Of a stretch of DNA of 64,000 nt, positions 25,616 through 35,101 are shown piece by piece (position 1 is the first letter of the stretch; each line of letters starts with the position of its first letter). The translations under genes were made by a program, and so were the position numbers. The notes beneath the pieces are model-generated. The model did not search any database, was not told where the DNA came from, and was given only the letters and a program-made list of their open reading frames with translations. The DNA comes from Aliishimia sp965656085 (lineage in GTDB: Bacteria > Pseudomonadota > Alphaproteobacteria > Rhodobacterales > Rhodobacteraceae): assembly GCA_965656085.1 (NCBI GenBank), contig CBFHJA010000006.1, forward strand, positions 1 through 64,000. The letters are read 5' to 3'.

Positions 25616-27148
25616 ATGACCGTCACGCTTCAATTTCAGTCCACTGGCAGCATTCCCGGAGACGGCCAGCCGATCCGGATGCAAGGGGCGAGCCTGACCA
25701 TGGGCCGCTCCCCGGAGAACGATGTCGTTCTGCCGGACCCGGACCGTGTGCTCTCAAAGCGCCATTGCATGATTGAGGATCACAACGGCAATGTCGTGGT
25801 GGTGGACATCTCGACCAACGGCACGTTCCTCAACTATGGCAAAGTGCCGCTCGGGCCCACACCGACACCGCTCAACGATGGCGATATCCTCTCGGTCGGT
25901 CCCTACGAACTTCTGGTCACGATCGCCGCGCTCAATGACAGCGAGCTGATCGCAGATCCGCTCGCGGACGCGCCGATCGGTCACGGCTTTGCCGACAATG
26001 CTCCTTCTCCGGCAGACCTGCTTGATGCCCCGGGAGATGGAGGGGACTTTCTCGACGACCTGCTCGGCGGGCGCGACGCACCGGCAGGTCCCGGCTCGGT
26101 AGATCGCGCAGAACCCGATGAGGACGGCCTCTTGCCGCCGCTCGGCGATGACGACCCGCTTGCGCCTCCGTCCGACCCCTACGAGGGCGAGGGGGCGAGT
26201 TTCGGCATGCCCGGTCGCACCGGCTCGGATCACTTTTCGGTTCCGCGCACAGGTGGGGGCGGAGGCGTGATCCCGGACGATTGGGACGATGATCTGCTCG
26301 GCCCAGCCCCGGGTCCGTCCGTAGGCCCATCCGTGGGCAGTGACACCGCTCCCTTTGCCGCGCCGATGTCCGATCCGGACGTGGGTTTGCGCGATCCGAC
26401 GAACCCAAATCAGGGCACGCGCGATCCGACCAATCCGGGCACGGCCACGACGGCGCCGCCCGCTCCTCTGCCAGAAGAGACGGCGCAGCCCAGCCCACAA
26501 GGCGTTCCGGCTGCGCGCGTTGAGCCAAGTACGCGTCCGCCAGCGGGCGGCGCGGCGGCGGGAGGTGGCGACGCAGCTGCACGGGCGTTTCTGAGCGCGC
26601 TTGGAGCCGACGAAGTGCCGATCGGCGATGCCGACCTCGTGCCGACGATGGAGCGCATGGGGAAAGTCACCCGCTTGATGATTGAAGGTCTGCGCGAAGT
26701 CTTGATGACGCGGACGCAAATCAAGTCTGAATTCCGTATCGAGCAAACGATGATTTCTGCTGGGGGCAACAACCCGTTGAAGTTCTCGATCTCCTCCGAT
26801 CAGGCCATCGAAGCCATGGTCAAACCCAAGGCACGCGGATATCTCGGCGCTGAGGAGGCTGCCTCCGAGGCCCTGCAGGACATCCGCGCGCATGAAGTTG
26901 CGACCATCTCGGGCATGGAGGCCGCTCTCAAGGGTTTGCTGCGCAAGCTCGACCCCAAAGAGCTCGAAAGTCAGCTCGAACTCGGGACTGGGATCGGCAA
27001 GATGCTGACGAATAAGAAGGCCCGGTACTGGGAAATCTACGAAGGCAAATACGCGGAAATCTCCGATCAGGCCGAGAACGACTTCCAAGAGCTTTTCGCC
27101 AAGGAATTCGCCCGCGCCTATCAGACCCAGTTGGACAAGCTGAAATGA
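25616..27148 (+). CDS. tagH: T6SS-associated FHA protein TagH
   Basis: 510 residues. N-terminal FHA domain (about 20-95) with MGRSPENDVVLP, SKRHCMIE and STNGTFLNYG, the phosphothreonine-binding signature. The middle (about 110-315) is a long low-complexity linker of Pro, Gly, Asp and Thr. The C-terminal domain (about 320-510) is that of TagH, with VPTMERMGKVTRLMIEGLRE, FRIEQTMISAGGNNPLKF and a final AKEFARAYQ. TagH-type proteins work in the threonine-phosphorylation control of T6SS firing and associate with the membrane complex. It lies directly upstream of tssK, as in many loci. Confidence 0.93.
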   Translation: MTVTLQFQSTGSIPGDGQPIRMQGASLTMGRSPENDVVLPDPDRVLSKRHCMIEDHNGNVVVVDISTNGTFLNYGKVPLGPTPTPLNDGDILSVGPYELLVTIAALNDSELIADPLADAPIGHGFADNAPSPADLLDAPGDGGDFLDDLLGGRDAPAGPGSVDRAEPDEDGLLPPLGDDDPLAPPSDPYEGEGASFGMPGRTGSDHFSVPRTGGGGGVIPDDWDDDLLGPAPGPSVGPSVGSDTAPFAAPMSDPDVGLRDPTNPNQGTRDPTNPGTATTAPPAPLPEETAQPSPQGVPAARVEPSTRPPAGGAAAGGGDAAARAFLSALGADEVPIGDADLVPTMERMGKVTRLMIEGLREVLMTRTQIKSEFRIEQTMISAGGNNPLKFSISSDQAIEAMVKPKARGYLGAEEAASEALQDIRAHEVATISGMEAALKGLLRKLDPKELESQLELGTGIGKMLTNKKARYWEIYEGKYAEISDQAENDFQELFAKEFARAYQTQLDKLK

Positions 27149-27179
27149 CGATTTCGACGAGCACGAGAAGGACGCGCTG

Positions 27180-28520
27180 ATGTCCTGGGACAGTAAAGTT
27201 CTGTGGAGCGAAGGGCTGTTCCTGCAGCCACATCACTTCCAACAATCCGATCGCTACACAGAGAGCCTAGTGGGTGGGCTCGCGCGCCGTGTCGCGCCTT
27301 ACCTGTGGGGCGTGAACCGGCTCGAGATCGACGAAGAGGTACTCAAGATCGGGCAATTCGCGATCAAGTCCGCCTCGGGGCTGACGCATGACGGCACCGT
27401 GTTCCGCATCCCCGAAGCAGAGGACCATCCGCCCGCGCTCGACGTTCCGGACACGATAAAGGATTGCGTAGTCTATCTGACCGTGCCGCAGCGCCGTCAG
27501 GGAGCGCTGGAGGTGGACATGACCGGCGCGGAACTCTCGGCTGCGCGCTTGCGGCCTGCTGAGCTTGAGATCACTGACGTCACCTCGACATCGAAAAAGG
27601 CGATCACCATGGGCGTCGGCAAGATGCGCCTGCAATTCGGGCTTGGCGTGGATGATCTGGCGGACCGCCTCTGCATTCCCATCGCCAAGATCATCGAAGT
27701 GCGTCCCGACAAGGAGATCATTCTCGACCGGGCCTTCGTGCCGTCCTGCCTTGATATCGTCGCCGCGCCACCCCTTGCCGGGTTCGTGCGCGAACTCGAC
27801 GGATTGCTCAATCATCGGAAGACCGCGCTGGCCGGGCGGCTTTCGGAGGGTGGCGGGGCCAAGGCTGTGGCCGAGGTGACGGACTTCCTGCTGCTTATGG
27901 TGGTCAACTCCGCGCAACCTGTTCTGCGACATCTGGCCAACATTCAGAATGTGCATCCGGAAGTATTTTACAAGACCTGTGTCGAGCTTGCAGGGCGACT
28001 GGCGACCTTTATGGCCGATGACAAGGTCGCGCCGGAGTTTCCTGCCTATGCCCATGACGATCTGACCAACACCTTTGCGCCTGTGATAAAGGCGCTGCGG
28101 CAATACTTGTCCTCGGTGTTGGAGCAGACCGCGGTCTCGATCCCGCTCGATCCGCGCAAATATGGAATCAGTGTTGGCGTCATCTCGGATCGCAAGCTTC
28201 TGTCCACCGCGTCTTTCGTGCTGTCGGTCAAGGCGGATATACCGCCAGAGAACGTCCGGCGGCACTTCCAGAATCAGGCCAAGATCGGGCCGGTGGAGGA
28301 AATCCGACAGCTTGTGAACTCGGCGCTGCCGGGCATTCCGCTGCGGCCCCTGCCCGTCGCACCGCGGCAAATCCCCTACCACGCAGGGGTCGTGTATTTC
28401 GAGCTTGACGGTGACAGCCCCCATTGGGGCAAGATGTCGACCTCCGGCGGGGTCGCTGTGCATGTGTCCGGAGAATTTCCGGGCTTAAAGATGGAGCTGT
28501 GGGCTATCCGGCAGGGCTGA
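27180..28520 (+). CDS. tssK: T6SS baseplate-membrane connector TssK
   Basis: 446 residues, normal length. The start WDSKVLWSEGLFLQPHHFQQ is the classic TssK N-terminus. Further motifs: FVPSCLDIVA, LYLLxxx-like region LLLMVVNSAQPVLRHL, HPEVFYKTCVELAGRLATF, the DPRKYGISVGVI segment and the C-terminal AVHVSGEFPGLKMELWAIR. TssK trimers join the TssEFG wedge to the TssL/M membrane complex. Downstream tssL follows after 36 bp. Confidence 0.97.
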   Translation: MSWDSKVLWSEGLFLQPHHFQQSDRYTESLVGGLARRVAPYLWGVNRLEIDEEVLKIGQFAIKSASGLTHDGTVFRIPEAEDHPPALDVPDTIKDCVVYLTVPQRRQGALEVDMTGAELSAARLRPAELEITDVTSTSKKAITMGVGKMRLQFGLGVDDLADRLCIPIAKIIEVRPDKEIILDRAFVPSCLDIVAAPPLAGFVRELDGLLNHRKTALAGRLSEGGGAKAVAEVTDFLLLMVVNSAQPVLRHLANIQNVHPEVFYKTCVELAGRLATFMADDKVAPEFPAYAHDDLTNTFAPVIKALRQYLSSVLEQTAVSIPLDPRKYGISVGVISDRKLLSTASFVLSVKADIPPENVRRHFQNQAKIGPVEEIRQLVNSALPGIPLRPLPVAPRQIPYHAGVVYFELDGDSPHWGKMSTSGGVAVHVSGEFPGLKMELWAIRQG

Positions 28521-28556
28521 TGCGCGCGGACCTGTTCATCGTAAGGGAGCAAATTC

Positions 28557-30011
28557 ATGTCTGACAACGACCCGTTTGCAGAACCGGACGATCCAGATCG
28601 CACGATCATCAAGCCCAATCCCGGCGGGCGGCGCACCCCTGCGGCCGCTCCAATGAGCCAACCGCAAGCGCAGCCCCAGCAACCTGCGCAAGACCCGTTC
28701 GGAATGCCAGCGCAGCAACCTGCGCTGCAACAGTCCCAGCCGCAAGGCAGTTCGAACTTCGGCGTACCGCAAGGCACACAGCGGGTATCCTCGGACAATG
28801 GCTCCGAACCGACCGTCGAACAAGGCATGACCGGGATGAACCGGATCAACGCGACTGCAGCGACGCTCTTCTCGCTTGTCTCGCGCATTCGTAACCGCGC
28901 CCAGCACATGGATCCCGAGAAGCTGCGTCGGTCCGTGGTGGCCGAAGTGCGCGCCTTCGAGAACCGCGCTTTGCAAGCCGGTATCGATGCGCAGGAAGTA
29001 AAGATCGCACGCTACGCGATTTGTGCCACGCTCGACGACGTGGTTCTTAATACGCCATGGGGCGGGCAGTCGATCTGGGCGCAGCAATCCATGGTCGGCA
29101 CGTTCCACAAGGAAACTGTTGGCGGCGACCGCTTCTACGATCTTTTGGCACGGCTCGAAAAGGAGCCGGGCAAGAATATCGAGCTGCTTGAATTTCTCTA
29201 CATGTGCCTGTCGCTCGGTTTCGAGGGTCGTCTGCGTGTCGAGCAGGGCGGCTCGGACAAGCACCTCAATATCCGTGCGGGGCTGGCGCGGATCATTCGC
29301 GGTCAGCGCGGTGTGGTCGAGAAATCCCTGTCGCCGCATTGGGAAGGGGTTGACCAACCGCATCAGGTCCTGTCGCTCTGGAAGCCCGTGTGGATCACCT
29401 CCGCGACCGTCGCGGTGATGCTCACAATCGCCTTCATGTCGCTGTCGTGGATGCTCAACCGCACCACCGACCGGGTCCTCGGGCAGCTGTCGGTCATCGA
29501 CACAGGGCAGGTCGCGGAACTCATGCGCCGTGCGCCCCCGCCCCCCCCGCCGCCGCCGCTGAATGAGCAGCAGGTGGAGCGTGTGAAGGGCATTTTGCAG
29601 GATGAGATCGACGATGGTCTTGTCGAGGTTTTCCAGACGGTGACCACCATAACCGTGCGTGTAGCTGGACAGGAAATGTTCGCTTCCGGCTCCGACCGGC
29701 TCGATCCGAACTATGACGTTCCGATCAGCCGGATTGCCGAGGCGCTGAGCGAGGAGGACGGGCAAATCATCATTGTCGGTCATTCGGACAATGTCCCGAT
29801 CCGCTCCTCACGCTTCCCGTCCAATATGGCGCTGTCTTTGGCACGGGCGGAATCGGTGATGCGCACCATTGCCGGTCAGATCACCCAGCCCAACCGTCTC
29901 AAGGCCGAAGGGCGGGCGGACAAGGAGCCCATCGCTCCGAACGACACGGCAGACGGGCGGGCCAAGAACCGACGCATTGAAATCCTTCTGATGCGGGAGG
30001 ACGCGACATGA
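28557..30011 (+). CDS. tssL: T6SS membrane protein TssL with C-terminal OmpA domain
   Basis: 484 residues. N-terminal Gln/Pro-rich region (1-85), then the DotU/IcmH domain (about 90-270: LRRSVVAEVRAFENRA, YAICATLDDVVLNTPWG, FYDLLARLEKEP), one membrane helix (about 280-302), an eight-proline run near 327, and a periplasmic OmpA/MotB-type peptidoglycan-binding domain (about 370-480: IIIVGHSDNVPIRSSRFPSN, LSLARAESVM, NRRIEILL). This is the extended TssL form that anchors itself to the cell wall. That may compensate for the absence of a TssJ lipoprotein in the window. Overlaps tssM by 4 bp (ATGA). Confidence 0.97.
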   Translation: MSDNDPFAEPDDPDRTIIKPNPGGRRTPAAAPMSQPQAQPQQPAQDPFGMPAQQPALQQSQPQGSSNFGVPQGTQRVSSDNGSEPTVEQGMTGMNRINATAATLFSLVSRIRNRAQHMDPEKLRRSVVAEVRAFENRALQAGIDAQEVKIARYAICATLDDVVLNTPWGGQSIWAQQSMVGTFHKETVGGDRFYDLLARLEKEPGKNIELLEFLYMCLSLGFEGRLRVEQGGSDKHLNIRAGLARIIRGQRGVVEKSLSPHWEGVDQPHQVLSLWKPVWITSATVAVMLTIAFMSLSWMLNRTTDRVLGQLSVIDTGQVAELMRRAPPPPPPPPLNEQQVERVKGILQDEIDDGLVEVFQTVTTITVRVAGQEMFASGSDRLDPNYDVPISRIAEALSEEDGQIIIVGHSDNVPIRSSRFPSNMALSLARAESVMRTIAGQITQPNRLKAEGRADKEPIAPNDTADGRAKNRRIEILLMREDAT

Positions 30012-33000
30012 TTTTTCGATGGCTCAAAAAGTTGAAATCCGGGATAGCGATCACGCTTCTGGTGATGGTCGCCTTCTCGCTGATGGTCTGGTTTATCGGC
30101 CCGGTCATCGGCATCGCGGGCAATTATCCACTTACGGGAACGGTCGCCCGGATGATTACCATTGGTGTGATCGTCCTCGTGGCGCTTTTCGCGATCCTGA
30201 TGATCCTGTTGCGCCGGGCGCGCAAGGAACAGGCGATGGCGGAGGACATCGTCGAGTCGGTCGATGACAACAGCGATGAAGACGACGAGTTGGTGAAAGC
30301 CGAGCTTGGTGAGATGAAAGGCAAGCTCAAGGAAGCACTCGCGGCGCTTCGCAAGTCAAAGCTGGGTCGCAAGTCACTCTATGAACTGCCATGGTATGTC
30401 ATCATCGGCCCACCGGGCGCGGGCAAGACCACAGCCATCGTCAATTCCGGCCTGCAATTCCCGCTCGCTGACAAGATGGGCAAGGGCGCCATCGGCGGCG
30501 TCGGTGGCACGCGCAACTGTGATTGGTGGTTCACCAACAATGCCGTCTTGATCGACACCGCAGGGCGTTACACGACACAGGACAGCATGGCGTCCGAGGA
30601 CAATGCCGGCTGGCTCGGGTTTCTCAACCTGCTCAAGCGCCACCGCAAACGCCAACCGATCAACGGCGCGGTGATCGCCATTTCGCTCTCGGACCTGTCG
30701 ATGCAGGACGAGGCTACGCAGCAAAGCCATGCCGCTGCGATCCGGCGGCGGCTCGAAGAGTTGCGCGAGAAACTCGGCGTGCGCTTCCCGGTCTATGTGC
30801 TCTTCACCAAGTCCGACCTGATCGCGGGCTTTTCGGAGTTCTTCGACAACCTTGGCAAGGAGGAGCGCGAACAAGTCTGGGGCTTCACGCTGCCCATTCC
30901 CAAGAAGAAGGGTAAGAAAGGCGAGACCGTAGCAAGCCCAATTGCCGCGTTTGACGAGGAATTCGGCCAACTTCTGAGCCAGCTCAACGCGCAATCCTTG
31001 GAGCGGATGCAGCAGGAGACGGACCACCAGCGTCGTGCGCTGATTTCATCCTTCCCGCCGCAAGTGGCCTCGGTGCGCGCGACCGCGCGGGGGTTTCTGG
31101 AGGACGTGTTTCAGGACAACGCCTACGAGAAACGCCATCTTCTGCGCGGGGTCTATTTCACCTCCGGCACGCAGGAAGGCACCCCCATCGACCGGTTGAT
31201 GATGGGCATGGCCCGCACCTTCGGGATCGGGCGTCAGGCCATCGGCTCGGGCAAGGGAACCGGGCGGTCCTTCTTCCTCACGCGGCTTTTCGAGGATGTG
31301 ATTTTCCGCGAGGCCGGGCTTGTCTCCGCCGATGACAAGGTCGAGCGGCGCTATCGCTGGACCAAACGGGTCGCCATCGCCGCCGCCATTGTGGGCGGTA
31401 TTGGTCTGTCAGGCATGTGGGTGCGCTCCTATCTGGGCAATTCGGAGCTTCTGACCGAGGCTGAACAGCAGGTGGACGACTATCTCGCCGTCGCCGCGCA
31501 AATCCCCGGCAGCCCGATCGAGGATGGCGATCTGCCCACTGTTGTGCCCGCGCTCAATATCTTGAGGGATATGCCGGGCAACCCGACGGTGAACGATCCC
31601 GAGGTGGACGGCTCGCTGAAATGGGGGCTGTATCAGGGCAAGGTGCTCGGCAACGAGGCCGCGCAGTCCTACCGCGCCGCCCTCAACGCGCACTTCCTTC
31701 CGCGCCTTCTGCTGCGTCTCGAAGAGCAGATGCAGGCCAACATGAACAATCCCGACCTGCTCTACGAGATGCTCAAGGTCTATCTGATGCTCGGCCAGCA
31801 GGGTCCAATGAATCAGGATTTCGTCAAGGAATGGATGAACGGGATCGACTGGGCCGCGTCTTATCAGGGCAGTCGTTTCGATGCGCTCCGGGCTGATCTC
31901 GGCACCCATCTCGATGCGCTTCTCTCCGCGCCGATGGATCAGATCAGCCTCAACGGGCCGCTGGTGGAGCAAATTCAGACCATGCTGTCGGAAATGCCTC
32001 TGGCGCAGCGTGTCTATAACGGCATCATCAACTCCCCCCGCGCCAAGGAACTGCCCGATTGGCGGATCACCGACGTCGGTGGCCCACTGGTCAACCGGGC
32101 TGTGGTGCGTTCCTCCGGTCAGCCAATGAGCGAAGGGGTCGAGGGCATCTTCACCCATCAGGGCTTCAGGACGGTGTTTCTAGACGAAGCCGCTGGGGTT
32201 GCTCGTCGTATTCAACGAGAAAGCTGGGTTTTGGGGCCAAGCAGCGAGGCGGCGCAAACCGAGACCGCGCTTGGCGCGCTGAGCCGCGATGTGCTGGACC
32301 TCTACTACAACGACTACATCGCGGCCTATGACAAGATACTGAGCGATATCGACATCATCCCGATGGAGAGCCTTAGCCATGCGGTCGACGTGACCAATGT
32401 GCTCTCGGGCTCGACCTCGCCACTGGTCAATATTCTCAACGCGATCTCGGAAGAAACCAAGCTGACCGAAGACCGCAGCTCGGTAGACTCGGAAGGATTG
32501 ACCGACGGCGCCTCTCAGGTTGCACAGATGGAATTGCAATCAGCCCTGTCGAGCCGGACCCAGGCACTGATTTCGATCATGCAGCAATCTGCGACGGTAG
32601 AGGGCGGCCCGCCGCCTCCAGAACCCGGTGAGTATGTCGAGGAGCGTTTCGCGTGGTTGCATGAGTTGACCGCAGAGATCGACGGGCAGCCCTCGCAACT
32701 CGATGAGTTGGTCGGCCGCCTTTTCGAGGTCTACCAAGAGCTCAACAAGCTTTCCTTCGCCGGCGGCGTCGGAGCGACCTCGGCGGATACATCCGCCATC
32801 GTGCGCTTTCAGGAACTGGCCAATCGGTTGCCAGGACCGATTCAGCGATGGGCGGCACAGATCGCGTCAGGCTCGTCGGGCATCACTGCCGACGGCACCC
32901 GCGCGTCGATCAATGCCAAATGGCAGTCCAGTGTTCTGGACTTCTGCGAACAAGCTCTGGACAACCGCTACCCGTTCAACAGGCGTGCGCAGGCCGATGT

Positions 33001-33601
33001 CGGTATGGGTGATTTCGCCCGCCTGTTCGCACCTGGTGGAATGATCGACAGCTTCTTCAACGAGAATCTGCGCGACTACGTGGATACGCGCGCCCGGCCT
33101 TGGGCGTGGAAGCGGGTGAACGATACGGATCTTGGCATCAGTCAGGCGGTCTTACAGCAAATGCAATATGCCGCGGAGATTCGTGATGCATTCTTTGCAG
33201 GGGGTGAAACACCGGAGGTGAAGTTCCAGATCACGCCGGAGGCGCTTGATCCGAAAGCCAAGCAGGTAACGCTGAATATCGATGGGCAGGAGGTAGCTTT
33301 CGCCCATAATGCAGCGCCGACGCCCTCTGCAATCACCTGGCCTGGTGGGGTTGGCGTGGCCCGGATCGGGTTTGAGCCGACGCTGAGCAACGCGGCCAAT
33401 TCGCTTGGTCGGGATGGGCCATGGGCATGGTTCCGTTTGCTCTCTGCAGCCGAGTTGCGCCGCACCAACGTATCCGACCGGACCCGGGTGATCTTCAACG
33501 TTGGAGGGCGCGTGGCGATCTTCCAATTGCAATCGGGCTCGGTTCTGAACCCCTTCGCCCTGCCGGCGCTGAGCAAGTTCAGCTGCCCGAAGTCGTTCTG
33601 A
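30008..33601 (+). CDS. tssM: T6SS membrane protein TssM (IcmF)
   Basis: 1197 residues. Two N-terminal membrane helices (about 12-34 and 48-68), a cytoplasmic domain with Walker A GPPGAGKT at 134-141 and a following DTAGRYTTQD motif, a third membrane helix near 455-475, and a large periplasmic IcmF-related region to the end. TssM forms the trans-envelope conduit together with TssL. Starts within the tssL stop (ATGA) and ends on the first base of the tagF start (TGATG). Confidence 0.97.
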   Translation: MIFRWLKKLKSGIAITLLVMVAFSLMVWFIGPVIGIAGNYPLTGTVARMITIGVIVLVALFAILMILLRRARKEQAMAEDIVESVDDNSDEDDELVKAELGEMKGKLKEALAALRKSKLGRKSLYELPWYVIIGPPGAGKTTAIVNSGLQFPLADKMGKGAIGGVGGTRNCDWWFTNNAVLIDTAGRYTTQDSMASEDNAGWLGFLNLLKRHRKRQPINGAVIAISLSDLSMQDEATQQSHAAAIRRRLEELREKLGVRFPVYVLFTKSDLIAGFSEFFDNLGKEEREQVWGFTLPIPKKKGKKGETVASPIAAFDEEFGQLLSQLNAQSLERMQQETDHQRRALISSFPPQVASVRATARGFLEDVFQDNAYEKRHLLRGVYFTSGTQEGTPIDRLMMGMARTFGIGRQAIGSGKGTGRSFFLTRLFEDVIFREAGLVSADDKVERRYRWTKRVAIAAAIVGGIGLSGMWVRSYLGNSELLTEAEQQVDDYLAVAAQIPGSPIEDGDLPTVVPALNILRDMPGNPTVNDPEVDGSLKWGLYQGKVLGNEAAQSYRAALNAHFLPRLLLRLEEQMQANMNNPDLLYEMLKVYLMLGQQGPMNQDFVKEWMNGIDWAASYQGSRFDALRADLGTHLDALLSAPMDQISLNGPLVEQIQTMLSEMPLAQRVYNGIINSPRAKELPDWRITDVGGPLVNRAVVRSSGQPMSEGVEGIFTHQGFRTVFLDEAAGVARRIQRESWVLGPSSEAAQTETALGALSRDVLDLYYNDYIAAYDKILSDIDIIPMESLSHAVDVTNVLSGSTSPLVNILNAISEETKLTEDRSSVDSEGLTDGASQVAQMELQSALSSRTQALISIMQQSATVEGGPPPPEPGEYVEERFAWLHELTAEIDGQPSQLDELVGRLFEVYQELNKLSFAGGVGATSADTSAIVRFQELANRLPGPIQRWAAQIASGSSGITADGTRASINAKWQSSVLDFCEQALDNRYPFNRRAQADVGMGDFARLFAPGGMIDSFFNENLRDYVDTRARPWAWKRVNDTDLGISQAVLQQMQYAAEIRDAFFAGGETPEVKFQITPEALDPKAKQVTLNIDGQEVAFAHNAAPTPSAITWPGGVGVARIGFEPTLSNAANSLGRDGPWAWFRLLSAAELRRTNVSDRTRVIFNVGGRVAIFQLQSGSVLNPFALPALSKFSCPKSF

Positions 33602-34266
33602 TGTCGGAAGCCTTCGGCGCATATGGCAAGATCCCCGGCATGGGGGATTTCTTGCGGATCGGGGTGTCTGCGAGTTTCGTGAAGGTCTGGGACGACTGGA
33701 TGCAACGTTCGCTGCTTGCAGCCCAGCAGGCGCTTGGCCTGCACTGGCAGGAAGCCTATTTCTCTGCCCCGATCTGGCGCTTCACGCTTCAACCACAGCA
33801 CACTGGTGTTGCGGCGATGTCCGGCATCTTGATGGCCTCGGTGGACCGTGTAGGAAGGCAATATCCGCTCACACTGGTCGCGCAGCACCCACCGGACCGT
33901 TTCGCGGAGCGGCATTTCGCGAACCGGGGCGTGTTTGAAAGGCTTGAGGCGCTGGCGTTGACGGCGCTGGACCAGGATCTCGGTGGGGAAGCGCTGGCGG
34001 AGGCGTTGCAGAGTATGTCTTTGCAGAGGCTTGGAGACAGCATATGGACCGATGCGGTGTATTCCGGCACGGTGCCCGCCGATGCCCTGCTCGCCGGTGA
34101 GGCCTTCGCAGCGCAACTTGGGGTCAAATCGCTGTGGACGACTACCATGGATAGTGACAATCGCATGATGATGTGTGCGGCCTTGCCCAGCCCCCAAGAA
34201 TTTCTTGCGCTTTTTGATCTGAATGCCGCAATATGGCACGGCAAGATGATGACGCAGACGGTATGA
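33601..34266 (+). CDS. tagF: T6SS post-translational regulator TagF
   Basis: 221 residues from the ATG at 33601, which overlaps the tssM stop; the frame is open 60 codons further upstream, but that stretch lies inside tssM. N-terminal signature FGAYGKIPGMGDFLRIGVS and WDDWMQRSL, then PIWRFTL and GRQYPLTLVA, typical of the TagF domain. TagF restrains T6SS assembly independently of or in concert with threonine phosphorylation and binds FHA proteins in some species. Four-base overlap with the phosphatase gene. Confidence 0.94.
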   Translation: MSEAFGAYGKIPGMGDFLRIGVSASFVKVWDDWMQRSLLAAQQALGLHWQEAYFSAPIWRFTLQPQHTGVAAMSGILMASVDRVGRQYPLTLVAQHPPDRFAERHFANRGVFERLEALALTALDQDLGGEALAEALQSMSLQRLGDSIWTDAVYSGTVPADALLAGEAFAAQLGVKSLWTTTMDSDNRMMMCAALPSPQEFLALFDLNAAIWHGKMMTQTV

Positions 34267-34985
34267 TCTCCACGCCCACGATCCGATATTCCGCGACGAC
34301 CCATGTGGGTCACAAGCGCGAGGTCAACGAGGACTCGATCCTCACGCTCCCCGATCAATGTGTCTGGGTAGTCTCGGACGGTATGGGCGGCCATGCGGGT
34401 GGCGATTTTGCCTCTCAGGCCGTGGTGGACAGCATCGCCATGATAGACCCCGGGTTGGAGCCGGTCGCGCTGATGGATGAATTGCGGGCCTCCATTGCGC
34501 GGGCACACAATGCGATCCAGATCGAAAGCCAGAACCGGGGCGGTGCCACGATGGGGGCGACTATCGTCACGATGCTGGTCTCCGGCAATCATTTCGCGGC
34601 GTTCTGGGCCGGTGATAGCCGTCTTTACAGACTACAGCACGGCGAAATCCAGCTTCTGACCACGGACCATTCCATGGTCGCGGCGCTGGTGATGGCGGGG
34701 CAGATGAGTTGGGACGAGGCTGAGCACCATCCACAATCCAACGCGGTGACCCGCGCAGTGGGTGTGGGCGAGGAGTTGGAACTCGACAAGATTCGCGGCG
34801 AAATCTTGCCCGGCGACCGCTTTCTGCTCTGCTCGGACGGACTGACCAAATACGCGACCTTCGACATGCTGCAACGGGTTCTCTCGCGCGAGCCGATCGA
34901 AACCGTGGCCGACACATTGCAACAGATCGCTCTCGATGGTGGCGGCGCGGACAATATCTCCATCATTGTGATCGATATCCTGTAA
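34263..34985 (+). CDS. pppA: PP2C-type serine/threonine phosphatase PppA of the T6SS
   Basis: 240 residues from the ATG at 34263 (ATGA overlap with tagF). PP2C signatures: GHKREVNEDSIL, VVSDGMGGHAGGDFAS (metal-binding Asp and Gly), FWAGDSRLYRL, LTTDHSMV, VTRAVGV, FLLCSDGLTKY and a final GGADNISIIVIDIL. In known loci PppA reverses phosphorylation by the kinase PpkA and thereby silences firing. No PpkA-type kinase is seen in this window; it could lie to the left of position 1, near the FHA gene. This looks like the last gene of the T6SS operon. Confidence 0.94.
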   Translation: MISTPTIRYSATTHVGHKREVNEDSILTLPDQCVWVVSDGMGGHAGGDFASQAVVDSIAMIDPGLEPVALMDELRASIARAHNAIQIESQNRGGATMGATIVTMLVSGNHFAAFWAGDSRLYRLQHGEIQLLTTDHSMVAALVMAGQMSWDEAEHHPQSNAVTRAVGVGEELELDKIRGEILPGDRFLLCSDGLTKYATFDMLQRVLSREPIETVADTLQQIALDGGGADNISIIVIDIL

Positions 34986-35037
34986 CAGGCAGAGGGCGGT
35001 GCGTTCTGACATCGTGAACTATGCTTGTGGCCCAATG

Positions 35038-35065
35038 TTGACCTGCCATCGCCTTCAGCTAACAT
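35038..35065 (+). promoter_or_regulatory. Predicted sigma-70-type promoter for the M15 peptidase gene
   Basis: TTGACC (35038-35043), 16-bp spacer, TAACAT (35060-35065), 36 bp upstream of the start at 35102, in a 116-bp gap after pppA. The AT-rich stretch TTAATTAATA follows. It suggests the peptidase can be transcribed separately from the T6SS operon. Confidence 0.4.
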
Positions 35066-35101
35066 ACGCTCTTAATTAATAGTCAAGGCGCGCCGACCCG
35101 G

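Noticed and set aside
33421..33600. 60-codon N-terminal extension of tagF
   Set aside because: Lies inside tssM in another frame; the start at 33601 has the normal stop-start overlap and gives the canonical N-terminus.
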